From contig JAEZCD010000083.1 in assembly GCA_023430145.1 (NCBI GenBank), forward strand, positions 1 through 8,974: a DNA stretch of 8,974 nucleotides, read 5' to 3'. This stretch comes from Pseudomonadota bacterium (lineage in GTDB: Bacteria; Pseudomonadota; Alphaproteobacteria; Rhizobiales; Methylopilaceae). A model generated the notes under the pieces. That model saw nothing but the letters and a program-made list of their open reading frames with translations, did not search any database and was not told the DNA's origin. Of this stretch, positions 7,551 through 8,974 are shown one piece after another. Every line of letters starts with the position of its first letter. The stretch's first letter is position 1. Both the position numbers and the translations under genes were made by a program.

Positions 7551-7667
7551 TCCCAGCAACCCGGTCTACCTGCGGGTTTTGTGTCCACCGGGTGACCGGA
7601 AGTCCAAGTCGAATCCGCGGCCCTGGAATAAGCCGGTATTATGCGCGCCGCGGCCGCGCCTGCCCCG
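7551..7667. promoter_or_regulatory. lysR-hyuA intergenic region with palindrome and possible -10 element
   Basis: This 117-bp gap separates lysR from hyuA on the minus strand. It contains a 10-bp perfect palindrome, CGCGGCCGCG at 7649-7658, inside a possible 5-bp stem GCGCG/CGCGC (7643-7647 and 7655-7659). No T-run follows the stem, so termination after lysR is doubtful. On the minus strand CATAAT lies just beyond the stem (about 7642-7637) and matches five of six bases of a -10 box, but there is no good -35. hyuAB may have its own promoter here or be read from lysR. Confidence 0.35.
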
Positions 7668-8585
7668 CTAGGTCGCCGTGCCCTTGCCGGCGCGAAGCCG
7701 CGGTATGCTGCGGATCTCGCGCCGAAGGTTCTCGCGCAGGAGCTGATGCGGACGCGACAGGGGCCGCCGCGCGCTCGTCAGAATCGAGATCGGCAGGTCG
7801 ACCCGGGGCTCGAACGGGATCGTCCGAATTCCCGGATAGCGGTGCCAGGGCAGGAGATCGTCGACGAGCGCCACGCCGAGCCCTCCTTGGACGAAGGCGA
7901 GCGCGATGATCGACAGCTCCACCTCGATGTCCGGCCGCAATCCCGGATGCCCCTCCGCCAGGAGCGCCCGGCTGAGCAGGATCTCCGGGAGCGTGCCCGA
8001 CCGGTAGCTGATCAGCGGCTGGCCGGTGAGGTCGTCTATCGATACGGCGCTCCGGCCGACGAGCGGGTGGGCTTCCGGTACGAGGCAGGTGACGCTGCAA
8101 TGACCGACGACCTCGGTGTCGATCAGCGGCAGCATCGCGTCCGTCATCGCGAGCCCCAGCCCGACCGCTCCGGCATCGAGCATCAGCACCATGCGCTCGG
8201 AACCGACGACGAACGAGAGGATGCGTATGTCCGCATGCTTGCGCCGGAAGGCGTCGAGCGCGGCCGGAACGATCGACAGCGCGGGCGGCGCGGAGGCCGC
8301 CAGGCGAACCGTGCCGCGCCGCCCCGATTTCAGCTCGCCCGCCGTCCGGCGAAGATTCTCGATGTCGCTGAAGATGCGGTCGGCTTCCGGAAACAGCTCC
8401 TCGGCCTCGGGCGTCGGCACGAGGCGCCCCTTGACCCGCTCGAACAGCTTGAATCCGAGCTCGTCCTCGGCATGCAGGAGCACCTGGCTGAGGGCGGGCT
8501 GCGAGACGTTGAGCGTGCGTGCCGCCTCCGTTAGCGTCCCGCACCGCATGATTGTCCGGAAAACCTCGATCTGACGAGCGCGCAT
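7668..8585 (-). CDS. LysR family transcriptional regulator
   Basis: DNA-binding regulator of 305 aa, the usual LysR length. The N-terminal winged helix-turn-helix covers about residues 1-60 (GTLTEAARTLNVSQPALSQV at 16-35 is the recognition unit), followed by a linker helix and, from about residue 92 (TVRLAAS), a two-lobed periplasmic-binding-protein-like effector domain. The run LFERVKGRLVPTPEAEELF (47-65) resembles the OccR/NocR-type branch that senses amino-acid-like compounds; I hold that only loosely. ATG at 8585 is the first possible start, since the next upstream in-frame triplets include a TAG at 8606-8604 and no start codon. No Shine-Dalgarno precedes it, so the mRNA may be leaderless or start very close. 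A dyad with T-N11-A spacing abuts the start codon, suggesting autoregulation. It is transcribed away from the aldehyde dehydrogenase gene and toward hyuAB, so either or both are likely targets; the inducer is probably a pathway metabolite. Confidence 0.92.
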   Translation of the reverse strand: MRARQIEVFRTIMRCGTLTEAARTLNVSQPALSQVLLHAEDELGFKLFERVKGRLVPTPEAEELFPEADRIFSDIENLRRTAGELKSGRRGTVRLAASAPPALSIVPAALDAFRRKHADIRILSFVVGSERMVLMLDAGAVGLGLAMTDAMLPLIDTEVVGHCSVTCLVPEAHPLVGRSAVSIDDLTGQPLISYRSGTLPEILLSRALLAEGHPGLRPDIEVELSIIALAFVQGGLGVALVDDLLPWHRYPGIRTIPFEPRVDLPISILTSARRPLSRPHQLLRENLRREIRSIPRLRAGKGTAT

Positions 8586-8603
8586 GTTTGTACATAAGCA
8601 AAC
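8586..8603. promoter_or_regulatory. Candidate LysR-type operator (T-N11-A dyad) at the lysR start codon
   Basis: On the minus strand GTTTGCTTATGTACAAAC is a perfect inverted repeat of GTTTG/CAAAC with an 8-nt spacer, and it contains the T-N11-A spacing expected of LysR sites. It ends immediately before the lysR ATG and lies in a markedly AT-rich island between divergent lysR and aldehyde dehydrogenase genes. Binding here would block lysR directly and could act on the divergent promoter. The site is inferred from pattern and position only. Confidence 0.5.
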
Positions 8604-8769
8604 CTAATGCCGCTCTGGCAACGTGACATTGGACAGCCGCCCGAGGGCGAAACGATGCTCGCGCCGAGGGTCGGCGGTGACCGGCTCAGAAGGCTGTGCG
8701 GGATCCTGTCGAGCGCCCACTTCGGCCGTGAGCCGGCGAGCGCCGAGAGGCAGATGATGGTGCCGGAGA
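8604..8769. promoter_or_regulatory. Divergent upstream region of the aldehyde dehydrogenase gene
   Basis: This part of the lysR/aldehyde dehydrogenase intergenic region should contain the plus-strand promoter. The best candidate is TTGGAC at 8629-8634 with AACGAT at 8651-8656 (16-nt spacing), a poor match in the -10 box. For lysR, the minus strand has TTGCCA upstream of a TATGTA inside the dyad, again weak and with 19-nt spacing. An 80-residue open frame on the minus strand overlaps here but has no ribosome binding site and enters the aldehyde dehydrogenase gene, so it is not called. Confidence 0.4.
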
Positions 8770-8777
8770 ATGCCTGA
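8754..8777 (+). CDS. Possible 7-codon leader peptide overlapping the aldehyde dehydrogenase start
   Basis: Two adjacent ATG codons (8754 and 8757) begin a frame encoding MMVPENA and ending at TGA 8775-8777. GAGAGG at 8745-8750 lies 3 nt before the first ATG and 6 nt before the second, a much better ribosome binding site than anything properly spaced for the downstream gene. The aldehyde dehydrogenase ATG (8770) lies inside this frame in a different phase, so termination at 8775 could feed initiation at 8770. It may be a translational coupling device, or the GAGAGG may simply act at a long distance. Confidence 0.3.
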   Translation: MMVPENA

Positions 8778-8974
8778 CTTCGACCCGAATGCCGTCCCCG
8801 TTCCGACCGGCCACTTTATCGGCGGCGCGCGCCTCGCCCGTGGCACGGATCGGATCGCCGTTCTCCGCCCTTCGGATCTGGAGCCCTATGCGGAGCTTCC
8901 GGTGGCGGCGGCGGACCTCGTCGACGAGGCGGTTCGCGACTGCGAGCGGGCGCTTCGCGAGAGCGGCTGGGCGC
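8770..8974 (+). CDS. Aldehyde dehydrogenase, N-terminal part (cut by window edge)
   Basis: The first 68 codons of an NAD(P)-dependent aldehyde dehydrogenase are present; the frame stays open to the last base. The N-terminus shows the standard superfamily pattern: HFIGGARLARGTDRIAV (15-31), then RPSDLEPYAELP (33-44), a DLVDEAV helix (49-55) and ALRESGWA (61-68), matching the usual FI-GG...V..PS.G..YA..P......V..AV..A..A....GWA series. The cofactor-binding motifs and catalytic Cys and Glu lie beyond the window. ATG at 8770 is fixed by an in-frame TGA at 8755-8757. The only purine-rich run close to it, GGAG at 8765-8768, is 1 nt away and too near to work well. It diverges from lysR. In context it would oxidise the aldehyde made by the PuuB-like oxidase, as PuuC does in putrescine breakdown, but the subfamily cannot be set from this fragment. 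Confidence 0.85.
   Translation, partial: MPDFDPNAVPVPTGHFIGGARLARGTDRIAVLRPSDLEPYAELPVAAADLVDEAVRDCERALRESGWA

Noticed and set aside
3945..7595. A 1216-codon open frame on the plus strand, antisense to hyuA and hyuB
   Set aside because: It is the mirror of well-conserved minus-strand genes in GC-rich DNA, where stop codons are rare in the opposite frame. The translation is dominated by Arg, His, Asp and Ala, shows no domain and has no ribosome binding site.
7649..7658. The 10-bp palindrome CGCGGCCGCG as a regulator site
   Set aside because: Such palindromes are common in GC-rich DNA, and no second copy was seen near a promoter. It is noted only as part of the lysR-hyuA gap.
8604..8846. An 80-residue open frame on the minus strand between lysR and the aldehyde dehydrogenase gene
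   Set aside because: It overlaps the aldehyde dehydrogenase gene by about 77 nt, has no ribosome binding site and no recognisable motif.
1..8974. tRNA, rRNA, CRISPR array, insertion sequence, prophage or attachment site
   Set aside because: No cloverleaf, regularly spaced repeats, transposase or integrase frame, or terminal inverted repeats were visible on either strand.

Overview
This window looks like chromosomal DNA from a GC-rich (roughly two-thirds G+C, estimated by eye) alphaproteobacterium, most likely of the Hyphomicrobiales or a related group. That is an inference from base composition, codon use and gene content; there is no rRNA or other taxonomic marker. It is densely coding, with six complete genes and one gene cut by the right edge. 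I see no tRNA, rRNA, CRISPR array, insertion sequence or other mobile element.

Layout from left to right: (1) a periplasmic polyamine-type ABC substrate-binding protein (PotD-like) on the minus strand, reading out of the left edge. (2) A 343-bp divergent intergenic region with candidate control sites. (3) On the plus strand, a PuuB-like FAD-dependent amine oxidase followed 18 nt later by a HAD-superfamily type II hydrolase. (4) A short convergent gap with a 9-bp inverted repeat. (5) On the minus strand, reading lysR, then hyuA, then hyuB: a LysR regulator and the two subunits of an ATP-dependent hydantoinase/5-oxoprolinase-type enzyme, with hyuA and hyuB separated by 3 nt. (6) A 184-bp divergent region holding a dyad against the lysR start codon and a 7-codon leader ORF. 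(7) On the plus strand, the first 68 codons of an aldehyde dehydrogenase.

Taken together this resembles a catabolic locus for an imported nitrogen compound. The binding protein would capture a polyamine or similar cation. The oxidase would deaminate an amine to an aldehyde, and the aldehyde dehydrogenase would oxidise that to the acid. HyuAB would use ATP to open a cyclic amide (5-oxoproline, a hydantoin or a lactam). The LysR protein lies between hyuAB and the aldehyde dehydrogenase gene and probably controls one or both. The exact substrate cannot be read from the sequence. In this window the Puu-type enzymes PuuA (gamma-glutamylputrescine synthetase) and PuuD (gamma-glutamyl-GABA hydrolase) are absent, so the pairing of a PuuB-like oxidase with HyuAB is the most unusual aspect of the arrangement.

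Each gene belongs to a known family. I did not find a clearly new system. The points most worth a second look are the combination of enzymes, the C-terminal extension of HyuB, the altered active-site motif of the HAD protein, and the unusual 5' ends of lysR and the aldehyde dehydrogenase gene.
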